Below are positions 45,305 to 54,741 of a stretch of 64,000 bases of DNA, piece by piece. The notes beneath the pieces are model-generated. The model saw only the letters and a program-made list of their open reading frames with translations, had not been told where the DNA came from and made no database searches. The DNA is taken from assembly GCA_963726135.1 (NCBI GenBank), contig CAVSBE010000001.1, forward strand, positions 186,001-250,000, in the 5' to 3' direction. This stretch comes from Bog-473 sp963726135 (lineage in GTDB: Bacteria; Actinomycetota; Acidimicrobiia; Acidimicrobiales; RAAP-2). The translations under genes were made by a program, and so were the position numbers. Numbering within the stretch: the stretch's first letter is position 1; each line of letters begins with the position of its first letter.

Positions 45305-46309
45305 TCAGACCTTGATGTTGACCATGCGCCGGACGATCCAGAACCCGAGCGCCATGAGGCCGGCTGTCCCGATCAACACGACGAGACCGACCCCGTGCAG
45401 CATCGGTTGGAGATAGCCGGGGTCCTTCATCTCCAGCGCGACCACCAGGAAGAGCGGGATGGCGAAGAGCACGTAGCCCGACATGCGACCTTCGGCGGAC
45501 AGCGTCTGCACCTCCCGGCGCACCTCCTGCCTCGTCCGCATGAAGTCGGCCAGCGTGTGCAGGATCGGGGCCAGGCGCCCACCAGTTGACTGCTGGATGC
45601 GCACCGCCTCGACGGCCCACTTCAGATCCTCGACCCCGGAGCGCTCGGCCATGTTCTCGAGGGCGACGACCAGGTCGGACCCGACCGCCACCTCGGCCAT
45701 CACCCGGTCCAACTCGGTGGACAGGGGCGGCCTGGCATCGCGCCGGTACATGTCGATGGAGCGCTGGAAGGTCTGGCCACCCTCGACGGAGGCTGACATG
45801 AGCGCGAGCGCGTCGGGCAGCTGCTCCTGCATCTGCTTGATCCGCTTCGCCGCGCGCCGCGAGGGCAGGTACCAGGCGATCGCGGCGACCAGGAAGATGG
45901 CGATGGCCGAGCCGATCGGCGAGCGGCTCATCACGCCGACCACCACGGCCAGCATCAAGGCGATCGCGCCGGTGATGACGATGTACTCGCCTGACCGCAA
46001 CGGGATGTCCGCCCGCTCGAGGCGTCGCTCGAGCACACCGCTGGTGTCGATGCGCCCGAAGATGCCCGAGATCCGGACCGTGAGTGCCGACAGCTCACCG
46101 CTCTCGGGAGACTCGCTCACGACCTCGACGGGTACCTTGGCCGTGCCCATGGTGTCGTCGAGTATCTCGGCCAGGGTGCGTTGCTTGGTACGCACCCGCA
46201 TGATGGCCGCCACAACGGCCAGGGACAGACCGGCCCCGACGAGGACGGCGGCCACGAACGCCCCGGCCTGGCCGCCCAGTTGAAGGGCTCCGAGCAACAC
46301 GGCAGTCAC
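45305..46309 (-). CDS. tadB: Tad pilus assembly platform protein TadB
   Basis: The 334-residue protein has the type II secretion F domain with EQLPDALALMSASVEGGQTFQRSIDMY and WAVEAVRIQQSTGGRLAPILHTLADFMRTRQEVRREVQTLSAEGRMSGYVL, both typical of TadB. Helices lie at residues about 12-35, 105-150 and 270-325. Its GTG overlaps the tadA stop by 4 bp (GTGA), and tadC follows 19 bp downstream. Confidence 0.93.
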   Translation of the reverse strand: MTAVLLGALQLGGQAGAFVAAVLVGAGLSLAVVAAIMRVRTKQRTLAEILDDTMGTAKVPVEVVSESPESGELSALTVRISGIFGRIDTSGVLERRLERADIPLRSGEYIVITGAIALMLAVVVGVMSRSPIGSAIAIFLVAAIAWYLPSRRAAKRIKQMQEQLPDALALMSASVEGGQTFQRSIDMYRRDARPPLSTELDRVMAEVAVGSDLVVALENMAERSGVEDLKWAVEAVRIQQSTGGRLAPILHTLADFMRTRQEVRREVQTLSAEGRMSGYVLFAIPLFLVVALEMKDPGYLQPMLHGVGLVVLIGTAGLMALGFWIVRRMVNIKV

Positions 46310-47872
46310 TTCCCGCCGTCGCGGCGCCGAGCGAGGATCTCGTACATCTCCTCTGTGGGCGGCTCCACGACCCGCCCCGGCCGTGCCGGCCGGTGGTGCC
46401 GTCCGGCACCCGACCGCGCCGAGCTGCCGAGGCGGTCCTCGTCGTTGCGGAAGATCTGCGCTGGCACTTCGACGCCGCTGAGTGCCAGCTCGTCGAGGAT
46501 CTTGGGGCGCAGCCCGGTCGGGACGAGCCGTCCCATCCCCTCGGACGTGTCGACCCGGTGGAAGATGTCCTGGAGCAGGACGGTGTCGCCCTCCATACCC
46601 TGGATCTCGGTGATGGAGGTGACGACCCTGGGACCTTCGGCGGTCCGCTGCAGCTGGACCAGGATGCCGACGGCCATGACGATCTGCTCCCGGATGGCGC
46701 GCTGGGGCAGCTCGACGCCGCCCATCATCACCATCGTCTCGAGGCGGCCGAGCAGTTCGCGCGGGGTGTTGGCGTGCACCGTCGTCATGGACCCGGCGTG
46801 ACCGGTGTTCATGGCCTGGAGCATGTCGAGGGTCTCGGAGCCGCGGCACTCACCGACGATGATGCGGTCGGGCCGCATACGCAGCGAGTTGCGCACGAGG
46901 TCGCGGATCCGGACCTCGCCGGTCCCCTCGGCGTTGGCGGGGCGGGTCTCCAGGGTCACCACGTGGGCGCCCTGGATCTGGAGCTCCGCCGACTCCTCAA
47001 TGGTGATCAGGCGCTCGCCGTCGGGGATGAAGTTGGACAGGACGTTCAGCATCGTGGTCTTACCCGTGCCGGTACCGCCGACCACGACCATGCTGATCTT
47101 GCCCCGCACCAGGGCCTCGAGGAACAGGGCGGCATCCATCGTGAGTGATCCGAGCGCGATGAGGTCCTGCATGACGAGGGCCCGCTCGGGGAACTTCCGG
47201 ATGGTGAGCACCGGGCCCCGCAGGGCGAGCGGCGGCACGATGGCGTTGATCCGGGAGCCGTCGGCGAGCCGGGCGTCCACCATGGGCGAGGACTCGTCCA
47301 CGCGGCGGCCGACGCCGTGCACCATGCGGTCGATGATCCGCCGGTACTGATGGCTCGAGGTGAAGACGATGTCGCTGCGCTCGATCGAGGCCCTTGCGCT
47401 CGATCCAGATCTCGTCGTACGAGTTGCACATGATCTCGGTGACGCTGCCGTCGGCGAGCAGACCCTCGAGGGGCCCGTAGCCGAGGGAGTCCTCGAGCAT
47501 CTCCTCGACGAAGCGCTGGCGCTCAATGGGCGAGATCCCGATGTCCTCGCGCTCGAGGATCTCGTTGACGGTCGACCGGACCCTTTCGCGCAGCTCGTCG
47601 GGTGACAGGTCGGCTGCGGTCGGGGCGATCTCCGCCAGCACCTTGGCCTGGACCTTGGCCTTGGACTGTTTCCACGCCTCGTCCATGGCGGTGCGGTCGG
47701 CGGCCCTCCGCATGGGGTGGCCCTTCGAACCGGGCGGCCCGACGGGGCTGGCGGCCGGGCGGTCCGGCGGGCCGCCGGGGTCGCCTGCTCGCCGGTTCCA
47801 GGGCGGTGTGGCTTCGGGCGGCGGCGGCGGCACGGCATCGTCGGCGGCGGCCAGCTTCTCAGACAGGTTCAT
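46306..47872 (-). CDS. tadA: Tad pilus ATPase TadA/CpaF, frameshifted
   Basis: This is the secretion ATPase that powers pilin export. The N-terminal third (RQRFVEEMLEDSLGYGPLEGLLADGSVTEIMCNSYDEIWIERKG) ends in one frame, and SIERSDIVFTSSHQYRRIIDRMVHGVGRRVDESSPMVDARL continues in another, with the break near 47388. Walker A is GGTGTGKTTMLN; ASP/Walker B and His boxes follow (LRMRPDRIIVGECRGSETLDMLQAMNTGHAGSMTTVHANTPRELLGRLETMV). A Pro/Gly-rich N-terminal 60 residues is variable in the family. The upstream gene tadZ ends 5 bp before its ATG. Confidence 0.92.
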
Positions 47873-47877
47873 GGCGA

Positions 47878-49165
47878 TCAGGCCCTCTCGAGCTCGGGCA
47901 CCTTGTTGGTGCGACCCTTCCTCCTCCGCCAAAAGCCGCGCGACTCGCCGATCGCAGCGGTGTTCGCCGCCGTGCCGAGGACGGGCGTCGCCTCACCGGA
48001 CAGGAACTGGTGCATGCCACCGGCCAGCTTCTTGCCGATGTCGGAGTTGGCCGCGGAGACGAGCGCCGGCTTGCCCCTGTTGATCGACTTCATGACCTCG
48101 CGGGAGTACGGAAGCACCGAGACGATCTTGTTGTCGAGCACCTCCTGGACGTCGCTGATGTCGATGCCGATGTCTTCCTCGACCTTGTTGAGCACGACCC
48201 CGATGGCCTCGCTGTTGATGCGCAGCTTCTCGAGCGTGGTCAGGAACACCCGCATGTTGCGGATGCTCGGGAGGTCCAGGGTCACCATGCACAGGACCCG
48301 GGTGGAGTGGTCGAACGCGGCCAGGACGATCTCGGACAGCTGGGCCGGGGTGTCGACCACGATGTAGTCGAAGTGGCGGCGCAGCGCCCCCATGACCTTG
48401 TAGACGTCCTTGGGGGCGATCATGTCGGCGTCGGCGGGGCTGAAGGGCGCCGCCAAGCACCGAGAAACCGAGCTCGTGCTCTTCGAGGTACTCCTCCACG
48501 TGCTCGTCGAGGTCGTCGTCGTCGACCGGCTCCCGCGACAACAGGTCCGAGATCGTGAACCGGGGCCGCAGGTGCAGCGCGGTGGAGACCTCGCCGAACT
48601 GGAGGTCCAGGTCGACCAGGCACACCCGCTGGCCCGTCTGGGCGGCGAGGTAGCAGGCCAGGTTGGTGGCGTAGAACGTCTTGCCGCACCCGCCGCTCGA
48701 CGAGGCCACCGTGAACACCTCGGCGAAGGTCGGGCGCTCCACCACGACCCCATGGGCAACGACAGGCAGCGTGGGGGCCTCCGCCGACTCGGAGGCGTCG
48801 GCGATGTCGAAGGCGCGCTTGAGGGCCGCCGCCAGCTGGCGCTTGCTCGTCGGGTACTCGACCAGCTCCACCGCGCCGGTCCGCACGATGTCGCTCAGGT
48901 TGGCCTTGGGCTTGGGCCCGAGGGCCAGCACGACGGTCGGCACGGCGGTGGTGGCCCGCAGGGTGGCGAGCCGAGCCATGCCGGCATGGCTGTCGAACAT
49001 GGGCCCGGCGACCAGGACGTCGAAGGGCCCCAGCTCGCGCACCTCGTCGACGACGTCACTGACACTGGTGCTGGTGACGACCTCGTAGCCCGGGCCCAGC
49101 GACGCATGGATGGCCCGGCCCAGCGCCGGTGAACGGCTGATCACGAGAATCCGTCGGGAGATCAT
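47878..49165 (-). CDS. tadZ: TadZ/CpaE pilus localisation ATPase, frameshifted
   Basis: The protein has an N-terminal receiver-like domain (ILVISRSPALGRAIHASLG, residues 1-125) that lacks an obvious phospho-acceptor Asp in the usual place. A ParA/MinD-like ATPase follows with the deviant Walker A SSSGGCGKTFYATNLACYLA. The C-terminal part (DMIAPKDVYKVMGALRRHFDYIVVDTPAQLSEIVLAAFDHSTRVLCMVT) is in another frame after about 48455, where one extra base in a GGCGGCGCC run explains the shift. TadZ positions the pilus machine at the pole or cell surface. Its ATG overlaps the cpaB stop by 4 bp. Confidence 0.9.
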
Positions 49166-49935
49166 GGCGCGGTCGCCGTCTGGTCGGTGCCGATGCACTG
49201 CCCCAAGGCCGGGGGCGACGTGTCCTTCTGGGTCTGGACGACCGAGAGGGTCTCGTTCTGGGCGAGGAATTCGACCGCCCTGGCCTGGCTCGGGGTCACT
49301 GCGAGGAGCAGCACCTCGCTGGCCGGGATGGTGCGGCCCGACGACGACGGTTTGGAGGCATAGGACGGCACGGTGCTCTGGACGTCGAGGACCTCGATGT
49401 TGCTCATGGCCATCTCGGTGCACGGCAACGGAAGCGTCGCGCCGGCCGCGGCCGAGCTCGCGGTGGAGACCTTCGTGATGTTGGCGTACACGTCGACCCG
49501 GCTGCCGGGCTGGAGGTAGCCGGCCAGGCCTGCCGTCCCGCCCAGCGACACGGTCACCCCGTCCATCCCGGTCGGCAGCGAAATGGAGGAGGTGCTGGCG
49601 GTGAGCGCCGTGGAGGTGATGGCGTGCCCCTTGGTCACGGACTGGGTCAGGACCTCGCTGGTCAACCCCTGGAGCGAGCCCAGGTCCGTCGGCACATACG
49701 ACTTGGTCGGGATGAGCTCAATGGCGACCATCCCGTTCGAGACCATGGCCTGTCCGGTCGTCCCGGCCGGGATGTCGGACTTCGCGACGACCGCCGTCGT
49801 GCTCGCGGGTGCCTGCACGTTCGCTCCGGACCCCGTGTGCTTGCGTACGCCCTCCACGCTGGCGTACGCGATGGCACTGCCGGCGACGAACAGGATCACT
49901 GCGATCAGGACCAAGATCAACGTCTGCCTTTTCAC
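49162..49935 (-). CDS. cpaB: Pilus assembly protein CpaB/RcpC
   Basis: The 257-residue protein starts with one membrane helix (LILVLIAVILFVAGSAIAYASV), then an SAF domain (TTAVVAKSDIPAGTTGQAMVSNGMV) and the RcpC domain (MDGVTVSLGGTAGLAGYLQPGSRVDVYANI). It acts outside the membrane and is thought to touch the cell wall or guide the pilus. It is the first gene of the minus-strand export operon, and a weak motif copy lies about 100 nt upstream. Confidence 0.88.
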   Translation of the reverse strand: MKRQTLILVLIAVILFVAGSAIAYASVEGVRKHTGSGANVQAPASTTAVVAKSDIPAGTTGQAMVSNGMVAIELIPTKSYVPTDLGSLQGLTSEVLTQSVTKGHAITSTALTASTSSISLPTGMDGVTVSLGGTAGLAGYLQPGSRVDVYANITKVSTASSAAAGATLPLPCTEMAMSNIEVLDVQSTVPSYASKPSSSGRTIPASEVLLLAVTPSQARAVEFLAQNETLSVVQTQKDTSPPALGQCIGTDQTATAP

Positions 49936-50037
49936 AGAACCTTCCCCCTCTTCTCAACCATCGGCACATGTGGCGACCCGTCACGCGTTCGCCCGTCGCC
50001 TGGTTCCGTTGAGGGTACGACGGGTGGGTCGCGAGGT

Positions 50038-50057
50038 ACATAGGTCCTTTAGCTCAT
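50038..50057 (-). promoter_or_regulatory. Pilus-locus motif, copy D (upstream of cpaB)
   Basis: On the cpaB strand it reads ATGAGCTAAAGGACCTATGT. It matches copy C at 14 of 20 positions and copy A at 11, keeping TG at the left and CCTATG at the right. It ends 102 nt before cpaB. This is the weakest copy. Confidence 0.4.
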
Positions 50058-50090
50058 TCTCCGATGCAGCGCCCCTGGTAGGAGCATGAA

Positions 50091-50110
50091 ATGGTCCATA
50101 TGTCCTATGT
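50091..50110 (+). promoter_or_regulatory. Pilus-locus motif, copy C (upstream of tadE)
   Basis: On the tadE strand it reads ATGGTCCATATGTCCTATGT, 15 of 20 identical to copy A including TGGTCCATA and CCTATG. It ends 116 nt before the tadE start and points the same way relative to its gene as the other copies. Confidence 0.55.
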
Positions 50111-50226
50111 ACCGTCGGCGGCCGTCGGCCCAGAATCGACCCGGACGTATCGCAGGGACGCGCCGATTCGACAATCTCCTTCAGTGTTGGCGCCGGAGCC
50201 CGAGATACAGAGGAGGGGCGTCCACG

Positions 50227-50700
50227 TTGGGACCGCGCACCTGGGGAAGACCGAAGTGGCCGAGGCGGCGGGACGACGAGCGGGGCGCGGAGATGGTCGA
50301 GTTCGCATTCGTCGTCGTCCTTCTGATCGCACTGCTCTACGGCATCATCTCGTACGGGCTCATCCTCTCGGCGCAGTCCACCATCACCCAGGCCGCGGCC
50401 GACGGGGCGCGGGCGGGCATCGTGGCGTCGAGCACCGCCGTCGCCACGGCCGAGGCCCAGGCCGGAACGGACGTCGGATGGATGAACAAAGGGACCTGCG
50501 GGACGTCCGCCACCATCATCACGTGCGTCGCCACGGAGGCGCCCTGCCCCTCCAACGCCAACAACCAGTGCCTCACCGTCACGGTGACGTACAACTACGG
50601 CACCAGTCCCCTGTTCCCCGAGCTGCCCGGGATGGGCGTCATCATGCCCTCGACGATCTCGTCCACCGACGTCCTCCAGATCTCCAACCCGAGCTCGTAG
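50227..50700 (+). CDS. tadE: TadE-like pilus pseudopilin/assembly protein
   Basis: The 157-residue protein is read from TTG 50227, which follows a strong GAGGAGGGG site; earlier ATGs lack one. RDDERG|AEMVEFAFVVVLLIALLYGIISYGLIL carries a pseudopilin-type processing site with Glu at +5, then the membrane helix. The extracytoplasmic part has four or more cysteines (TCGT, ITCV, APCPS, QCLT), which suggests disulphides. It starts the plus-strand arm of the pilus locus and is followed by tadG within 10 bp. Confidence 0.82.
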   Translation: MGPRTWGRPKWPRRRDDERGAEMVEFAFVVVLLIALLYGIISYGLILSAQSTITQAAADGARAGIVASSTAVATAEAQAGTDVGWMNKGTCGTSATIITCVATEAPCPSNANNQCLTVTVTYNYGTSPLFPELPGMGVIMPSTISSTDVLQISNPSS

Positions 50701-50703
50701 CCG

Positions 50704-52300
50704 ATGCGCATGCGAAGATCCTTCGGTTCCTCTCCGGACGCCGGCGCGACGAACGAGGGGCGACGTTCGTCCTCACGGCCGTCTGCATGGTCGCGCTGCT
50801 GGCGGGTGGCGCCATGGGGGTCGACGTGGGGTTCACCGTGGACGGGAGCCGCACGGCCCAGGCCATGGCCGACACCGGCGCGCTCGACATGGCCCGCTAC
50901 GTCAACGTCGCCGACGGGTTCACACGAACTCGCGGCCAGCCAGGCCTACTTGGCGGGCAAGCTCGCCAACGTCAGACGGACAACAGCGGGAGCAACGCCG
51001 TCCTGACGCCAGACGCCCTGCATCTGGAACAGCTCGACCTCGACCTGCACGGTGCCGACCGGAGGCAACGCCGGCTGCTACGCGAGATCCCGGCGCTGAA
51101 CCGCTCCGTGCACCGGCGTCATCGTCACCGCGACGCAGGCGGTGCCGCAGATCTTCTTCGGTGGATCCAATGCGGTGTCCCGCAGCGCCATCGCCGCCGT
51201 CACGCCCGAGGACGGCTTCTCCATCGGCACCTACCTGGCCAGCTTCGACACGCAACAGACGGGGGTCCTCAACGCCATCCTGAGCACGCTCGGGACGAGC
51301 GCCAACGTCACCGCCGCCGGCTACCAGGGGCTGGCCAACACGTACGTGACGATCAACCAACTGATCACAGCGTCGGCCGGTGACGCTCACGCCCTCCAAC
51401 GTCTTGACGACGTCGTTGACAGGCGGCCCAGTGGCTGACCATCCTCACGACCGCGACGAACACCCAGATGGCGCTCCAGAACTGCGGCGCCTCGCCCGTC
51501 CCGTCGCCGTGCACGGCGTACACCGCGCTGCAGTCACTGGACTTCAATGGATCGCCGTCGGCCGAGCTGTGCCAGCTCGTCGTCCATCAACGGCTCGACC
51601 TGCGGAGGCGGGAACGTCTCGTCGCCGGGACTGTCTGCCAGCATCGACGTGCTGCAGTTCCTGACGACGGAGGCCGAGCTGGCGAACGGCTCGAACGCGA
51701 TCAACGTCCAGTCCGCCCTCGGCCTCACCGGCGTGACGGCGTCGACGTTGAGCCTCGTCGTCGGTCAGCTCCCCCAGGTGGCGTACGGCCCCGGTCGGCA
51801 CGACCGCCAAGACCGCAGCAGGTGACCGCCGACCTGAAGCTCAGCCTGCTCGGTGCCGGCAATGTGGACATCCCGCTCACGGCGGCACAGGGCACGGCCA
51901 CCCTGACGCACGGTGAACTGCTCCTAGTGGACAACTCGTTCGGGTCGGCCGTCGTGACGACCGAGCACGATGGCGGCCACGGCGGCCATCACCCTGGGCG
52001 GCGTGTCCGCCGGCACGCTGACGATTCAGCGGGTCGGGAACGTGGCGAAGCAGTTCAACGGAGATACGTCCCGCCGACCGCCTCGACCCAGACCGTCGAC
52101 ACCGCCCAACCCGGTCGCAGATCGGGACGCACCTCGCCGCGTGCTCTCCTGCAGCGGGCTGAGCGCCCCCCTCTCCGGCCTCCCCGCTCTGCTGACGGGC
52201 GTGCTCGCGCCGGTCCTCCAGGCAGCCGGGGTCGCCGTCGGTGGCGCCACCGTCGCCGACCTCAACTACCAACTGCGGCGCGGTGTCCATCGTCAAGTGA
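50704..52300 (+). pseudogene. tadG: TadG-like pilus protein, many frame breaks
   Basis: A TadG-type N-terminus is clear: RRRDERGATFVLTAVCMVALLAGGAMGVDVGFTVDGSRTAQAMADTGALDMARYVN. Fragments of one long extracytoplasmic protein follow in alternating frames: ELAASQAYLAGKLANVR, QIFFGGSNAVSRSAIAAVTPEDGFSIGTYLASFDTQQTGVLNAILSTLGTS, LTILTTATNTQMALQNCG, SASIDVLQFLTTEAELANGSNAINVQSALGLTGV, QVTADLKLSLLGAGNVDIPLTAAQGTATLTHGELLLV, and a final CGAVSIVK ending at the TGA of 52298-52300. At least seven indels are needed to join them. The surrounding genes have one each, so this gene is either truly decaying or lies in poorly resolved sequence. Confidence 0.65.
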
Positions 52301-52992
52301 GTGCGCCCATCACCCTCCTCGGCGGGGCCGCCCTCGGCATGGCGGCCGGTTCGCTCCTGCTCCCCCTGACCCGGCGCGAGCTGGCCGCGTCGGTGGCCCG
52401 GCTCGCACCCGGACGAGGCGCCCGTCGCACCGGCCGATCACGCGCCGCCCCGAGTCACGTGGGCGCCACTGGGTGGCCCTCGCCGCCGTCTCGGGCCTCC
52501 TCCCCGCCTACGTGCTGCACCGCGTCGGCTGGTCGGTCATCGCCCTGCCCCCGCTGCTCCTGCTCGTCGGGCTCGTCCAGCTCGCCTACTGCGACCTGAC
52601 GCGCCGGCTGCTGCCCAAGACGCTGGTCTACGCGCTCGAGCGCGGCGGTGATCGTGAGCGGCGTCGTCATCGCCGGCGTCATGCACGAGTGGCAGCGTCT
52701 CCTGGTCGCCTCGCTCGGCGGGCTGGCCTTCTTCGTGCTCTTCTTCGTCATCAACTTGATGAACCCACGCTGGCTGGCCTTCGGTGACGTGCGCCTCTCC
52801 CTCGTGGTCGGCTTCGGCTTGGCCTGGGTGAGCCCGGTCGCGCTCCTCGAAGGGTTCTTCTTCGCCAACCTCCTGGCCGCCGTCGTCGGGCTCGGCCTGA
52901 TCGTCACCCATCGGGCCGAGCGCGGGTCCGCCGTGCCGTTCGGCCTCTACCTGGCCCTCGGGGCCGCACTCGTCCTCGTGACCTGGAGCTGA
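52297..52992 (+). CDS. tadV: A24-family prepilin peptidase (TadV/CpaA-like), frameshifted
   Basis: This membrane aspartyl protease removes the leader from Flp pilins. It starts at GTG 52297 overlapping the tadG stop. It begins VSAPITLLGGAALGMAAGSLLLPL. After a first shift it shows VALAAVSGLLPAYVLHRVGWSVIALPPLLLLVGLVQLAYCDLTRRLLPKTLVY, with the first catalytic Asp in YCDLTRRLLP. After a second shift near 52645 it shows FGDVRLSLVVGFGLAW, with the second catalytic Asp, then helices to the stop. Both catalytic residues are thus kept. Confidence 0.8.
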
Positions 52993-53990
52993 CCCCCGGG
53001 TCTCGACGACGTCCTCACCGACGGCGCGCCGAAGTGCCGATCGATCTCGTTGGCATAGCTCCGCCCGAGCGAGCCCGCATTCTCGTCGACCCATCGGCTC
53101 AACGCGACGTGGCCCGTGGCCGGTCCGTTCGTGTCGGCCAGCCCGCCGGCCATGGCCCGGTACTCGTCGCCCGTGAGCAGCACGTCGCGCAGGACCAGCC
53201 CAAGGGCCGAGGCCAGGGGCGGCACGATAGCGCCGGGGACACGGACGATCACGCTCCGGCTCCCGACCGCCCCCCGGATGAGCCGAACCAGCTCCACGAA
53301 GGTCGGCCGCTCGGGACCCACAGCGTCGGTCACCGAGTCGATCCGCTCGGCCCCCGCCGCGACCGCCAGCGCGGCCAGGTCGTCGATGTGGACGGCACGA
53401 ATCCGGTAGGCACCACGGCCGCCCACCGCGAAGACGGGGAGGCGGCGCAGGAGCCAGGCGATGTTGTTGAGCAGGACCCCGTCGCCGCCGAAGAGGATGG
53501 CGGGCCGGAGTACCGCGTAGGGCAGCCCGACCTCGGCGAGCGCGCGCTCGACCTCGGCCTTGCCCCGGAAGTAGCCGTACGGCGACGTGATGCTCGCATG
53601 GGTGATGGACACATGGACGATGCGCTGCACGCCCGCCCGGCGCGCCGCGTGGAACAGCGTGCGCGAGTTGATGACGGCACGGTCGAAGTCCTCCCCGCCA
53701 TGGGGGAAGCGGACCCAGTACGTGTTGTAGAGGGTGGTCGCACCGTCGAGCGAGGCCGTCAGGCCGATGACGTCGTCGAAGTCGAGCGGGCGGACGTCGA
53801 GGGAGCTCCCGGCACCGGCGCGCTCTGGATGCCCGGTCAACGTCCGTACCCGGCGCCCGGACCTTTCCAGCTCGCGGGCGATGGCGGCACCCGAATAGCT
53901 GAAGGCGCCGGTCACGACGTCGAACCCGTCGGCCGGGAACTCGGGGCCGGCGACCCCCGCGACCCCGTCTTGCGGCAGCGCGTGTGTCAT
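52947..53990 (-). CDS. NAD(P)-binding epimerase/dehydratase-family protein
   Basis: The 347-residue atypical SDR has an N-terminal cofactor motif VVTGAFSYSGAAIARELERSGRRVRTLTGHPE (GxxGxxG class, here GAFSYSG) and VHVSITHASITSPYGYFRGKAEVERAL, with the YxxxK catalytic pair as YFRGK. VLRPAILFGGDGVLLNNIAWLLRRLP is typical of the NmrA/NDUFA9-like group. The substrate is unknown. Its ATG follows GAGGAGGA and overlaps the TetR stop, so it is probably controlled by that regulator. The last 45 bp overlap the prepilin peptidase gene on the other strand. Confidence 0.8.
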   Translation of the reverse strand: MTHALPQDGVAGVAGPEFPADGFDVVTGAFSYSGAAIARELERSGRRVRTLTGHPERAGAGSSLDVRPLDFDDVIGLTASLDGATTLYNTYWVRFPHGGEDFDRAVINSRTLFHAARRAGVQRIVHVSITHASITSPYGYFRGKAEVERALAEVGLPYAVLRPAILFGGDGVLLNNIAWLLRRLPVFAVGGRGAYRIRAVHIDDLAALAVAAGAERIDSVTDAVGPERPTFVELVRLIRGAVGSRSVIVRVPGAIVPPLASALGLVLRDVLLTGDEYRAMAGGLADTNGPATGHVALSRWVDENAGSLGRSYANEIDRHFGAPSVRTSSRPGGQLQVTRTSAAPRAR

Positions 53991-54640
53991 GGCTCCTCCT
54001 CGTGGGTCGGTGCGGCAGCGAGCATCTCGAGCAGCCCGGCCAGATGGCGGGCCCGGTCGAACAGGGCCAGGGCAGCGGTGCGGTCGCCGTCGAGATGCGC
54101 CAGCATCTCGAGGCCGAGGTAGAGCGCGACGACGGCATGGGCGGCGACATCCGGTTCGACCACGCCCGCCAGTGGCGTTCCGTCCAGGGCGCCGCGCAGC
54201 GCCTCCGCCGCGAACCGGCGCCACGGGGCGATGCGCGCCGCGACCTCGGTGGCCAGCCCGGGCGTCGACGAGGCGCCTGCGATCATCTCGGCGAGCACCG
54301 CCATGTGGCCCGCGTCGAGATCCTCCACGAAGACGGCCTCCGCCGTGTCGACGAGCTCGCCGATGCCCTCCGCCCGCTCGACGGCCGCCTGGTAGCGCCG
54401 TCGCCGCGTCTCGCTCACCTCGTCCAGCGCCGCCAGCAACAGGTTGGCCACCGAGCCGAAGTGGTAGAAGACCAGGCCCTGGTTGCACCCGGCGCGCCGG
54501 GCGATCTCCCGGGCGCTCGCCCCGGCGAACCCCTCCTCGGTGAGGGCGGCGACGGCGCCCCGCACCAGGGCCGCACGTGTCTCCTGGGCACCGGGTGTGG
54601 CAGGCCGCCCCACCGCGGGCTTGGTTCCCGACCTGGCCAT
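53987..54640 (-). CDS. TetR-family transcriptional regulator
   Basis: The 217-residue repressor has the TetR DNA-binding domain TRAALVRGAVAALTEEGFAGASAREIARRAGCNQGLVFYHFGSVANLLLAAL. The C-terminal ligand domain includes APWRRFAAEALRGALDGTPLAGVVEPDVAAHAVVALYLGLEML. It stands at the head of a two-gene operon with the epimerase-like gene. An imperfect palindrome 9 bp upstream of its start is the likely operator, so autoregulation is expected. Confidence 0.9.
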   Translation of the reverse strand: MARSGTKPAVGRPATPGAQETRAALVRGAVAALTEEGFAGASAREIARRAGCNQGLVFYHFGSVANLLLAALDEVSETRRRRYQAAVERAEGIGELVDTAEAVFVEDLDAGHMAVLAEMIAGASSTPGLATEVAARIAPWRRFAAEALRGALDGTPLAGVVEPDVAAHAVVALYLGLEMLAHLDGDRTAALALFDRARHLAGLLEMLAAAPTHEEEP

Positions 54641-54648
54641 ACGCCTCC

Positions 54649-54677
54649 TTAAGCGATTGATTTGAGCGATTGCTTAA
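54649..54677. promoter_or_regulatory. Imperfect palindrome, likely TetR operator
   Basis: TTAAGC at 54649-54654 and GCTTAA at 54672-54677 bound a 29-bp element with GATT/AATC-like inner pairing. The octamer AGCGATTG also occurs twice as a direct repeat. It lies between the divergent TetR and PhyH genes and is AT-rich against its surroundings. Confidence 0.55.
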
Positions 54678-54741
54678 ACCGTAGTCCCGTGCGCCCGTCT
54701 CCGCAAGGGGCCACGGCGCCCGTGGCGCTAACGTCCGGCCT

